Source of the DNA: Thermoplasmata archaeon
Lineage (GTDB): Archaea > Thermoplasmatota > Thermoplasmata > Thermoplasmatales > Thermoplasmataceae
Direction of reading: 5' to 3'
NCBI GenBank assembly: GCA_021850745.1
Contig: JAJZKX010000093.1
Coordinates: 1 to 6,932, forward strand
DNA: 6,932 nucleotides
Shown: one piece after another, positions 1-5,906 of the stretch
Numbering within the stretch: the first letter of the stretch is position 1
Layout of the letters: each line of letters opens with the position of its first letter
Position numbers and translations under genes: made by a program
Notes under the pieces: model-generated
What the model was told of the DNA's origin: nothing
What the model saw: only the letters and a program-made list of their open reading frames with translations
The model's database searches: none

Positions 1-308
1 GGTTCTTGTGGAGAGATGCCTGAAGAACGGAGGTCTTCATCACTGAGCTTTCCAATATTCTCTGGTGTTACCGGGCCTCCTAATTTTTCCAGAAACCTGT
101 TGTATATGGATTCAGCTGCCTTTCCTGAAATCTGCTGGTAAACGATTGCCTGGACAAGGGACTCGAAATAGCCCCCGCCCGCTTCAAGCCTGAAGTACCC
201 TATTCTCCTGGCCAGTTCACCCATGATTGGGTCCCTGCCTGATATGCCTGAAAGAATTTCATCAGTGGAAATGTGGCCAAGTTTCAGCTTCTCCGAGTCC
301 ATGCGCAT
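1..308 (-). CDS. alkA: DNA-3-methyladenine glycosylase II family (AlkA/MAG, HhH-GPD), N-terminal part, cut by window edge
   Basis: Seen: 102 codons from ATG at 308, open to the left edge, so the C-terminal part is missing. Residues 26-36 (DPIMGELARRI) and 48-65 (FESLVQAIVYQQISGKAA) match the opening of AlkA/MAG-type glycosylases, where the QQIS segment lies in the helical core. Residues 93-99 (LRSSGIS) match the usual segment just before the helix-hairpin-helix. The hairpin and the catalytic Asp lie outside the window. Known: the family excises alkylated purines such as 3-methyladenine from DNA, starting base-excision repair. Start choice: a TATA-like element about 25 bp upstream of 308 and no SD suggest a leaderless mRNA beginning at this ATG; a second ATG at 302 is the alternative. 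The gene is divergent from the acylase and no functional link to it is evident. Another HhH-GPD glycosylase is possible, but the motifs fit AlkA best. Confidence 0.8.
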   Translation of the reverse strand, partial: MRMDSEKLKLGHISTDEILSGISGRDPIMGELARRIGYFRLEAGGGYFESLVQAIVYQQISGKAAESIYNRFLEKLGGPVTPENIGKLSDEDLRSSGISPQE

Positions 309-328
309 GTATATCCAGTAAAAGGCAT

Positions 329-338
329 GTATATTTTT
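329..338 (-). promoter_or_regulatory. TATA-like box A for the AlkA-family gene
   Basis: On the minus strand the sequence AAAAATATAC is centred about 25 bp upstream of the ATG at 308. This is the archaeal TBP-site distance to a transcription start, so transcription would begin at or next to the start codon. Position and composition are seen; promoter function is inferred. Confidence 0.5.
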
Positions 339-363
339 TGCTATTCATGAGATGGAAAATAGT

Positions 364-380
364 AGAGATTAAAATCCTCT
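364..380. repeat. Imperfect inverted repeat in the divergent promoter region, possible operator
   Basis: AGAGAT (364-369) faces ATCCTCT (374-380), a palindrome with one extra C in the right arm. It lies just upstream of the acylase TATA box and between the two divergent promoters, where an archaeal regulator could bind. The arms are short and chance is a real alternative. Confidence 0.25.
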
Positions 381-386
381 GATGCG

Positions 387-400
387 AATTTTTTAATAAT
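387..400 (+). promoter_or_regulatory. TATA-like box A for the acylase gene
   Basis: The run TTTTTTAATAAT at 389-400, preceded by GAA (a BRE-like purine stretch), is centred about 25 bp before the ATG at 420. No SD-like purine motif lies between box and start, so the mRNA is probably leaderless. Function is inferred from spacing. Confidence 0.55.
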
Positions 401-419
401 GGAGTATGTTTAGTATTGG

Positions 420-2885
420 ATGAAGATCAGATGGCTTGTTCTTCTGGTTATTGTTCTAGTTCTTCTGTCATACCTGTCAACAAACTTCACTACACTGAAC
501 CCAAAACTTGGGCTCTGGGAATCAGCTGGCCAGGGAAACCTGACTTCCAGCACCGTCAATATCCCCGGCCTGGGCAGCCCGGTCAACGTCACAATTGATG
601 CTTCTGGGGTCGCCCATATTCAGGCCTCAAACATGAAAGACCTCATGTTTGCGCAGGGCTATTATTCTGCAAGCCAGAGGCTATTCCAGATGGAGCTTGA
701 GGCTCTTCTGGCGTCTGGAAATCTAAGCAGGTATATTGGGGCTTCAGGCGTGGCTTCCGACCAGGCCATGCGTCTTATAGGCCTTCCAAGCAATGCCTGG
801 GCACTGGAACAGGCTTACATCAAGGATTATCCGCAGTATTACGGATACCTCCAGTCATATGCCTCTGGAGTTAATGCTTACATCAACTCCAGCGCGGCTT
901 CAAACCACCTAGGGTTCAAGCTTCTTGGCATCCAGCCATTCCAGTGGACTGTGTTCTATACCCTTTGCTGGCAGCAGTACATGTCCTGGTCCCTCACCAC
1001 AGGTGCAGCAGAGCCACTGCAGTCAGCCCTGATCTACAATGCATTGGGCTACCAGAACGCAACACTCCTCTGGCCATATTATCCATATTACACCCAAAAC
1101 GTTACAATGGTTCCCGGGGACGGCACTGTCCTCGGGCACAACCTCTCACAGCTTGGGATTTCACCCAATCAGTTCTGGTCACAGAACTGGTACAGCCAGA
1201 ATGCAACAGGCGTGAACACAAGCCTGCTCAGGACACTGTCTCCCTTAATCAGGGGAGCGCTTGCAAACATTTCTGATCCGTTTGGAATGCCCGGGGCACA
1301 TGAACTGGGCTCCCATGTGGGAAGCAACAGCTGGGTTGTAGGGGGGAACTACACAAAGTCAGGTGATCCCATGATGGCCAATGATCCCCACCTCCCGCTC
1401 ACCGCGCCATCAATCTGGATTCCAATGCAGCTTGAGGCACCGGGAATCAATGTTACAGGATGGGATCTCGCAGGAGTTCCGGGAATCCTAATCGGTCACA
1501 CCAACAAGACCTCATGGGGCCTCACCACTCCTGAGGGCAACTCTGCAAATGAATACCTGGAAACACTCCACAACAATTCCTACCTCTACAATGGCTCATG
1601 GCACAGCATGGCTGTGCAGAATTACACCCTTGTCGGGAAGAGCTACAGCATCTACTATACAAATAACGGGCCGCTGATATCAAGGAACCAGGGATATGGA
1701 ATCAGCCTTAACTGGGTGGCCAGGCAACCCTCCTTTGACCTCATTGCTGAGCTGGAACTGGACCAATCCTCCAATTACTCTCAGATGCTAAATGCGCTCC
1801 AGAACTGGGGGTCCCCCCCGCAGAACTTTGCCATGGCAACACTGCATCATGCAGGATACATAACTGCCGGGCACTACCCCATGATCAAGGAAGTCGTGAA
1901 TAACACCGCAATCGACGTAATCGGCTCCAGATCGCTGCTTAACGGTTCCAATCCAGCTTACGAACCCATTGGGAATGTTCCGTTCAACCAGCTGCCGCAG
2001 GCAACAAACCCAGCAAGGGGCTACATGTTTGCCCCCAACCAGCCCACAGTAGGGAAGAATTACATGCATCCCTTCGTTGGAGGGTTCTGGGCATCAGGCG
2101 GCAGGGCCCAGACAATTTACCACTTCCTCAAGAGCCACCAGAACACCACGATCCCGGACATGATGGCACTCCAGTCCAATGTTTCAGACTATTGGGCACT
2201 GATGTTCACGCCATACCTATTGAATGCCCTCCATGGCATGCCAATGAACCAGACTGAAGCCGCTGCCTACAGCCAGCTCCAGAACTGGAATTACACCACC
2301 TACCAGAACCAGGTAGGGATAACCGTGTACTGGTATCTCACAGCGGAGATGTACAACATGACATTCGACAAGGTATATTCAAACGTCAACCTTTCATCAG
2401 TTCCGGCGCCTTTCATAACCACTGCAATCTACCTTGCCCAGACAAACCAGAGCAGTGTATGGTTCCATGGAAACTTCACCACGCTGGTCAGGCAGGCATT
2501 CGCCAAGGAGACGGCCCTACTCTCTGGCAGGCTTGGAGGTGTAAGCAACTGGACCTGGGGAAGAGTGCACTTCCTTGAGGTTGCAAGCCCAACCGGAATA
2601 GCTGCCCTTGGAATCGGCCCAATCTCAATTTGGGGAGGAAGCCACACGGTCAGTGTGGGAAGCGTTCCAAGGTCGCTTCAGATCCCTGAGCCATATGTGT
2701 CAGTGGGCTCATCGCTGAGGACAATCGCGTCACCTGGCACCGGCCAGTTCTATGGTGTCATACCCGGCGGCCCCAGCGAAAACATCCTCAGTTATTACTT
2801 CTCCAACCAGTTGAACATGTGGATCAACCATGAATACTACAACATGAATGACCAGAAGGCAGTGGCGGTGATCAGGTATGAATAA
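420..2885 (+). CDS. Secreted/membrane-anchored penicillin acylase (penicillin amidase) family Ntn hydrolase
   Basis: Predicted to hydrolyse amide bonds of N-acyl compounds outside the membrane; the substrate is unknown. Seen in the 821 aa: residues 5-20 form a hydrophobic N-terminal segment (signal peptide or anchor; no lipobox). Residues about 52-92 carry the family opening (VTIDASGVAHIQ, then GYYSASQRLFQMEL). Gly301-Ser302 in HVGSNSWVVG is the expected self-cleavage site, with Ser302 becoming the N-terminal nucleophile of the beta chain. Counted from Ser302, His324 is beta-23, Thr370 beta-69, Asn540 beta-239 and Arg562 beta-261. The last two match the oxyanion Asn and the Arg of E. coli penicillin G acylase (beta-241, beta-263) within two residues. 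The C-terminal GSSLRTI and PGGPSENILS segments are also family-typical. About 29 N-X-S/T sequons and very few Lys, Arg, Asp or Glu suggest an acid-exposed glycoprotein. The frame is intact. It overlaps the next gene by 8 bp. Confidence 0.92.
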   Translation: MKIRWLVLLVIVLVLLSYLSTNFTTLNPKLGLWESAGQGNLTSSTVNIPGLGSPVNVTIDASGVAHIQASNMKDLMFAQGYYSASQRLFQMELEALLASGNLSRYIGASGVASDQAMRLIGLPSNAWALEQAYIKDYPQYYGYLQSYASGVNAYINSSAASNHLGFKLLGIQPFQWTVFYTLCWQQYMSWSLTTGAAEPLQSALIYNALGYQNATLLWPYYPYYTQNVTMVPGDGTVLGHNLSQLGISPNQFWSQNWYSQNATGVNTSLLRTLSPLIRGALANISDPFGMPGAHELGSHVGSNSWVVGGNYTKSGDPMMANDPHLPLTAPSIWIPMQLEAPGINVTGWDLAGVPGILIGHTNKTSWGLTTPEGNSANEYLETLHNNSYLYNGSWHSMAVQNYTLVGKSYSIYYTNNGPLISRNQGYGISLNWVARQPSFDLIAELELDQSSNYSQMLNALQNWGSPPQNFAMATLHHAGYITAGHYPMIKEVVNNTAIDVIGSRSLLNGSNPAYEPIGNVPFNQLPQATNPARGYMFAPNQPTVGKNYMHPFVGGFWASGGRAQTIYHFLKSHQNTTIPDMMALQSNVSDYWALMFTPYLLNALHGMPMNQTEAAAYSQLQNWNYTTYQNQVGITVYWYLTAEMYNMTFDKVYSNVNLSSVPAPFITTAIYLAQTNQSSVWFHGNFTTLVRQAFAKETALLSGRLGGVSNWTWGRVHFLEVASPTGIAALGIGPISIWGGSHTVSVGSVPRSLQIPEPYVSVGSSLRTIASPGTGQFYGVIPGGPSENILSYYFSNQLNMWINHEYYNMNDQKAVAVIRYE
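2867..2873 (+). promoter_or_regulatory. Shine-Dalgarno site for the small membrane protein
   Basis: GGTGATC, complementary to the archaeal 16S 3' end (AUCACC), lies inside the last codons of the acylase, 4 nt before the ATG at 2878. It supports that start and translation from the acylase mRNA, in contrast to the leaderless genes nearby. Confidence 0.6.
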
Positions 2886-3264
2886 GGGTTTTGTTGCAGC
2901 CGGAATAGTGGCATCTGTTGGGCTGGCATATGCATCCCTGTTCACTATACAGTATGCATTCGGGGCAATACTCCTCGGCATCCCCCTGATGGTTCTCAGC
3001 AGGAAATACTCAGGAATTGCAGGGTTTATCATTGGCCTCGTTTCAGCATTCTCCATATACCTGATGTACCCGCTCTCTTCAGTGTCAAAGCTGGCGGATA
3101 TAGTGCAGCAGATCATAGGCATTCCGTCTTTTGCCCTTATTGTGCTGTTTCCGCTGATGTATGGCTTGATTGGTGCAGTATCTGCGCTCCTGTTCACAGG
3201 AATCAGGGAATACCTGGAGCCAAAGCCCATGACAGAGGCCAGGGGAGAGGCAGGGAAACAGTGA
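2878..3264 (+). CDS. Small four-helix membrane protein, function unknown, coupled to the acylase
   Basis: I do not recognise a family. The 128-aa product has four likely membrane segments, at about residues 4-22, 24-40, 44-64 and 82-107, and a short hydrophilic C-terminal tail (EYLEPKPMTEARGEAGKQ). Between helices 3 and 4 lies an amphipathic stretch (SSVSKLADIVQQIIG). Its ATG sits 8 bp before the end of the acylase stop codon and has a good SD (GGTGATC) 4 nt upstream. It is therefore almost certainly co-transcribed with the acylase and may be translationally coupled to it. Inference: it may anchor or assist the acylase, or handle its substrate or product. A chance operon partner cannot be excluded. 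The 121 bp that follow contain a new promoter, so the operon probably ends here. A 166-codon antisense reading frame covers the same DNA but has no support. Confidence 0.75.
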   Translation: MNKGFVAAGIVASVGLAYASLFTIQYAFGAILLGIPLMVLSRKYSGIAGFIIGLVSAFSIYLMYPLSSVSKLADIVQQIIGIPSFALIVLFPLMYGLIGAVSALLFTGIREYLEPKPMTEARGEAGKQ

Positions 3265-3307
3265 AGGCAATAAATGGTACAGTCTGCTAGGGAACGGATT
3301 GACGCAG

Positions 3308-3315
3308 TTTAAATA
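3308..3315 (+). promoter_or_regulatory. TATA-like box A for hemA
   Basis: TTTAAATA at 3308-3315 in the gap after the membrane-protein gene is a good archaeal box A. At 25 bp spacing transcription would start near 3337, giving a leader of about 50 nt before the ATG at 3386. A weaker AT-rich stretch (TTACTATTAT, 3321-3330) could place the start nearer 3351. Confidence 0.5.
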
Positions 3316-3352
3316 AGGAATTACTATTATGAGATGCCTTCCATGAAAGACA

Positions 3353-3379
3353 TAGGTCCCACCTAGTCTGGGCACGGTG
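3353..3379 (+). promoter_or_regulatory. Possible alternative hairpins in the hemA leader around the SD
   Basis: TAGGT (3353-3357) can pair with ACCTA (3361-3365) across a 3-nt CCC loop. CACC at 3360-3363 can instead pair with GGTG at 3376-3379, the probable SD. The two pairings share bases and exclude each other, so the leader could expose or hide the SD. The complementarity is seen; any switching is inferred, and stems of 4-5 bp are weak, especially in a thermophile. Confidence 0.25.
3376..3379 (+). promoter_or_regulatory. Shine-Dalgarno site deciding the hemA start
   Basis: GGTG lies 6 nt before the ATG at 3386 and matches the archaeal anti-SD core. The alternative start, GTG at 3377, falls within this motif and adds only three residues, so the ATG is preferred. 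Confidence 0.45.
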
Positions 3380-3385
3380 CAAATA

Positions 3386-4564
3386 ATGCTTAAATTTGGA
3401 GCAATGTCCTGGGATTACAGGTCCAAACCTGAAGAATTCCGGAAGAGGCAGGGGTTTTCCCCAAATCAATGGGGAGATATTGCAGAAAGCTTCAAGGCAA
3501 GCGGTTATGTTGTGCTTTCAACCTGCAACAGGGTTGAATTTTACTTCACTTTTGATGACGAAAATGATGGGAGCAGCGGGAAATCGCACCATGAACACAT
3601 AATGTTCGGTGATGATGCGCTCCTCCATCTCTTCATGGTTACAGCGGGCCTCAAGTCAATGTCGGTGGGGGAGAATGAAATCCTTGCACAGGTGAAGTCA
3701 GCATTTGACAGCCATGTGAAGGCAGGCAAGACAGACAAGCTCATCTCCTTGATCTTCAGGAAAGCAATAAGCGTTGGGAAGGAAGTCCGGGAGAAGACTG
3801 GCATTTCAAGGGGAAAAACCTCCATCCCGGTCATTGCAGTTGATCTGGCAGGCGGCCACCTCGACTTTTCATCCTCTAAGGTTTCCGTGATAGGAACCGG
3901 GCAGATGGCGGAAACTTTCCTCAAGTACCTCCAGAAACGAAGGCCTGCAGCAATCACCGTCATAGGGAGAAACCAGGAAAAGGCAAGCCTGCTTGCCTCA
4001 ACCTACAACTGCAATTTTGGCACCATGTCAAGCCTCCAGGAAATAATGCTGGATTCAAATGCAGTATTTTGCGCAACCTCATCCAGGAATGTAATCGTGA
4101 CCGCCGACATGGTCAACGGAAAACAGAGGCCCCAGGTGGTTGTTGACATTTCAAACCCCAGGAACATAGATCCAGAACTGGGCAAGGAAGATGCGATTAC
4201 CGTTTATGACCTGGAACACATCCAGGAAATCTCGCAGGCTAATTCAGGCATGAAGAAGGAAGAGATACCCAGGGCCCAGGCAATCGTGAACAGGGAGCTC
4301 CAGAATTTCGAGGTCAAGCTCGCAGAGTTCAGGACAGAGGAGCTTCTCACAAAATCATACACCTTTGCGGAATCAATTGCCCTTAAGGAGATCAACAGGA
4401 TGATGAGGGAAATAGGGAAGGGCATGGATCCCGGCGAGGCAACAAGGAAATCTGCTTCTGCCATGGTTAACAAAATCCTTGGAAATTATACATCTGCACT
4501 GAAGGAAGCTGCAATCAAGGGGGACAAAGACATGATTGCAAAACTCCAGGCTATTTTCCAGTGA
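3386..4564 (+). CDS. hemA: Glutamyl-tRNA reductase (HemA)
   Basis: Reduces glutamyl-tRNA(Glu) to glutamate-1-semialdehyde with NADPH, the first committed step of the C5 route to tetrapyrroles, in the cytosol. Seen in 392 aa: STCNRVEFY, with Cys47 as the thioester-forming nucleophile; LLHLFMVTAGLKSM, with the conserved His81; SVGENEIL at 93-100; the NADPH-domain glycine motif GTGQMA at 170-175; FCATSS; and VVVDISNPRNIDPE at 251-264. The helical C-terminal part from about residue 305 (FRTEELLTKSYTFAE onward) is the dimerisation domain, so all three domains are complete. The Cys-to-His spacing of 34 is shorter than in the E. coli enzyme but, from memory, close to the Methanopyrus kandleri enzyme (Cys48, His84), so it is archaeal-typical. 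The start is the ATG with GGTG 6 nt upstream; GTG at 3377 is possible. It has its own promoter and converges on hemL, whose product uses the unstable semialdehyde. Confidence 0.95.
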   Translation: MLKFGAMSWDYRSKPEEFRKRQGFSPNQWGDIAESFKASGYVVLSTCNRVEFYFTFDDENDGSSGKSHHEHIMFGDDALLHLFMVTAGLKSMSVGENEILAQVKSAFDSHVKAGKTDKLISLIFRKAISVGKEVREKTGISRGKTSIPVIAVDLAGGHLDFSSSKVSVIGTGQMAETFLKYLQKRRPAAITVIGRNQEKASLLASTYNCNFGTMSSLQEIMLDSNAVFCATSSRNVIVTADMVNGKQRPQVVVDISNPRNIDPELGKEDAITVYDLEHIQEISQANSGMKKEEIPRAQAIVNRELQNFEVKLAEFRTEELLTKSYTFAESIALKEINRMMREIGKGMDPGEATRKSASAMVNKILGNYTSALKEAAIKGDKDMIAKLQAIFQ

Positions 4565-4572
4565 TTCTGGAT

Positions 4573-5811
4573 TCAGTTCCCGATTTTTTCAGCCACTGCA
4601 TTGATCACATCTATGGTCTTCCTGGCATCTTCTTCGCTGTGGGCAAAGCTAAGGAAACTGGCTTCCATCTGGGATGCGGCAATAAAGATGCCATTTTCAA
4701 GAAGGCCGTTGAAATATTTTGAAAACAGTTCCCTGTTGGAATCAGATGCAGTCCTGGAATCAACAACATCATTGCTGTTGAAGAAAACCGTAAGCATGGT
4801 TCCTGAAACATTTACCTTTACGCCTATTCCGGCCCTGGAAAAGGCCAGGCGTGCCCCTTCTGCAATCTTGTTTGCAAGGGATTTCGGCTTATTGTAATCC
4901 AGGCGCTTCAGGACATCAAGGGCCGCAATGCCTCCTGCCATGGAAAGGGGATTTCCTGAGTATGTGCCCTGCTGGTAGAATTTGCCTGATGGCGATACAT
5001 TTTCCATGATATCACTGCTGCCCCCGAAGGCTCCCACAGGAAGCCCGCCGCCAACGATTTTCCCCAATGTTGTGAGGTCAGGCTTCACTCCCACTATATC
5101 CTGGTGGGCCCCGTAGCTTGACCTGAAGCCTGTGATTACCTCGTCAAAAATTAGCAGGGATCCGTATTCCTCTGTAATCTTTCTGGCTTCCTGCAGATAT
5201 CCGGGCTGTGGCTCAACAACTCCAACATTGCCCAGGACTGGCTCGAGTATGAAGGCAGCTATATTCCTGCCATATTTCTGGAATGCTGCATTGAGTGCTT
5301 TAGTGTCATTGTAAGGCACTTCTATGGTCAGCCTCATGGAAGGATCAATGGGCTCAGTGTAAGGGACGGATTCAAGGGCATAATCATGGGACCCATGGAA
5401 ACCGCCCTCAACTTTCAGTATCATAGGCCTTCCGGTAAAGAACCTTGCAAGCCTGATGGCATGCATGGTTGCCTCAGTGCCGGAGTTTGTGAACCTGACC
5501 ATCTCCATTGAGGGAATGGCACTCCGGATTCTCTCCCCGAGTTCAACCTCCAAGGAACCTGGTGTTCCCAATAAGGTCGCCTTTCCAGCCTGCTCCCTTA
5601 TTGCTTCAACCACTTCCTTCCTGGAATGCCCCAGGATCATTGGGCCAAAGGCAAGGCAGTAGTCTATGTATTCATTGCCGTCTTCATCTACAAGCTTTGG
5701 GCCTTCCCCCCTTGCCATGAACCTTGGATAGGGCGCATAATACCTTACGGGAGAATTGACCCCCCCGGGAAAAAGTGACTTTGCTCTGGAATAGAGAGAA
5801 TCTGAGGACAT
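4573..5811 (-). CDS. hemL: Glutamate-1-semialdehyde 2,1-aminomutase (HemL)
   Basis: PLP enzyme of the class-III aminotransferase fold that isomerises glutamate-1-semialdehyde to 5-aminolevulinate, directly after HemA. Seen in 412 aa (numbered from 5811): the signature PGGVNSPVR at 15-23; NSGTEATMHAIRLAR around the cofactor phosphate; GGFHGSHDY; FDEVITGFR with Asp223 for the pyridine nitrogen; and TTLGKIVGGGLPVGAFGG with Lys251 as the Schiff-base lysine, then QQGTYSGNPL. Length is normal for the family. An in-frame ATG at 5826 would add MQCHH, but the TATA-like box is only about 12 bp from it and about 27 bp from the ATG at 5811. Family N-termini also fit MSSDSLYSRAKSLFPGG, so a leaderless start at 5811 is preferred. 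The stop lies 8 bp from that of convergent hemA. Other class-III aminotransferases are excluded by the PGGVNSPVR signature and by context. Confidence 0.95.
   Translation of the reverse strand: MSSDSLYSRAKSLFPGGVNSPVRYYAPYPRFMARGEGPKLVDEDGNEYIDYCLAFGPMILGHSRKEVVEAIREQAGKATLLGTPGSLEVELGERIRSAIPSMEMVRFTNSGTEATMHAIRLARFFTGRPMILKVEGGFHGSHDYALESVPYTEPIDPSMRLTIEVPYNDTKALNAAFQKYGRNIAAFILEPVLGNVGVVEPQPGYLQEARKITEEYGSLLIFDEVITGFRSSYGAHQDIVGVKPDLTTLGKIVGGGLPVGAFGGSSDIMENVSPSGKFYQQGTYSGNPLSMAGGIAALDVLKRLDYNKPKSLANKIAEGARLAFSRAGIGVKVNVSGTMLTVFFNSNDVVDSRTASDSNRELFSKYFNGLLENGIFIAASQMEASFLSFAHSEEDARKTIDVINAVAEKIGN
4584..4589 (+). terminator. Possible T-run terminator for hemA
   Basis: Six consecutive T lie 20 nt after the hemA stop, inside the last codons of convergent hemL. 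Archaeal RNA polymerase can stop at U-rich tracts without a hairpin. The run is short and lies in coding sequence, so this is weak. Confidence 0.25.
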
Positions 5812-5831
5812 ATGGTGACATTGCATTATGC

Positions 5832-5843
5832 AATTAATTTTAA
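5832..5843 (-). promoter_or_regulatory. TATA-like box A for hemL
   Basis: The minus-strand sequence TTAAAATTAATTG is centred about 27 bp before the ATG at 5811 but only about 12 bp before the ATG at 5826. This favours a leaderless mRNA starting at 5811. No SD precedes either ATG. Confidence 0.5.
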
Positions 5844-5874
5844 CGGGATTTGCCCAACCTCAAGGAAAGAACCA

Positions 5875-5885
5875 AGTTAATTAGT
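5875..5885 (+). promoter_or_regulatory. Weak TATA-like box for the methyltransferase
   Basis: AGTTAATTAG at 5875-5884 lies about 26 bp before the TTG at 5907, the spacing of a leaderless start. It is a poorer match than the other boxes. The AT-rich hemL box at 5832-5843 could also serve both strands. Confidence 0.35.
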
Positions 5886-5906
5886 GCAAAAACAGTTCCA
5901 GTTCCA

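Noticed and set aside
1807..1819. G5-T-C7 homopolymer run in the acylase gene as a possible frameshift or phase-variable site
   Set aside because: The frame continues with family motifs on both sides (Asn540 and Arg562 at correct spacing), so the gene is intact; such a run can arise from the Trp-Gly-Ser-Pro-Pro codons.
2730..3230. 166-codon antisense reading frame under the acylase end and the small membrane protein
   Set aside because: It spans two plus-strand genes, one with clear family motifs, has no box A or SD that I can see, and its translation shows no recognisable motif. It is most likely a shadow frame.
3265..3385. tRNA or small RNA gene in the gap before hemA
   Set aside because: No cloverleaf, T-loop GTTCRA box or box C/D or H/ACA pattern was found; only short hairpins that fit a mRNA leader.
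3524..3640. Apparent deletion in HemA between the catalytic Cys and His compared with the E. coli enzyme
   Set aside because: The spacing of 34 is close to that recalled for the Methanopyrus kandleri enzyme, so this looks like the normal compact archaeal form, not a defect.
3541..3963. 140-codon antisense reading frame opposite hemA
   Set aside because: The opposite strand carries conserved GluTR motifs throughout, and the antisense translation has no recognisable features.
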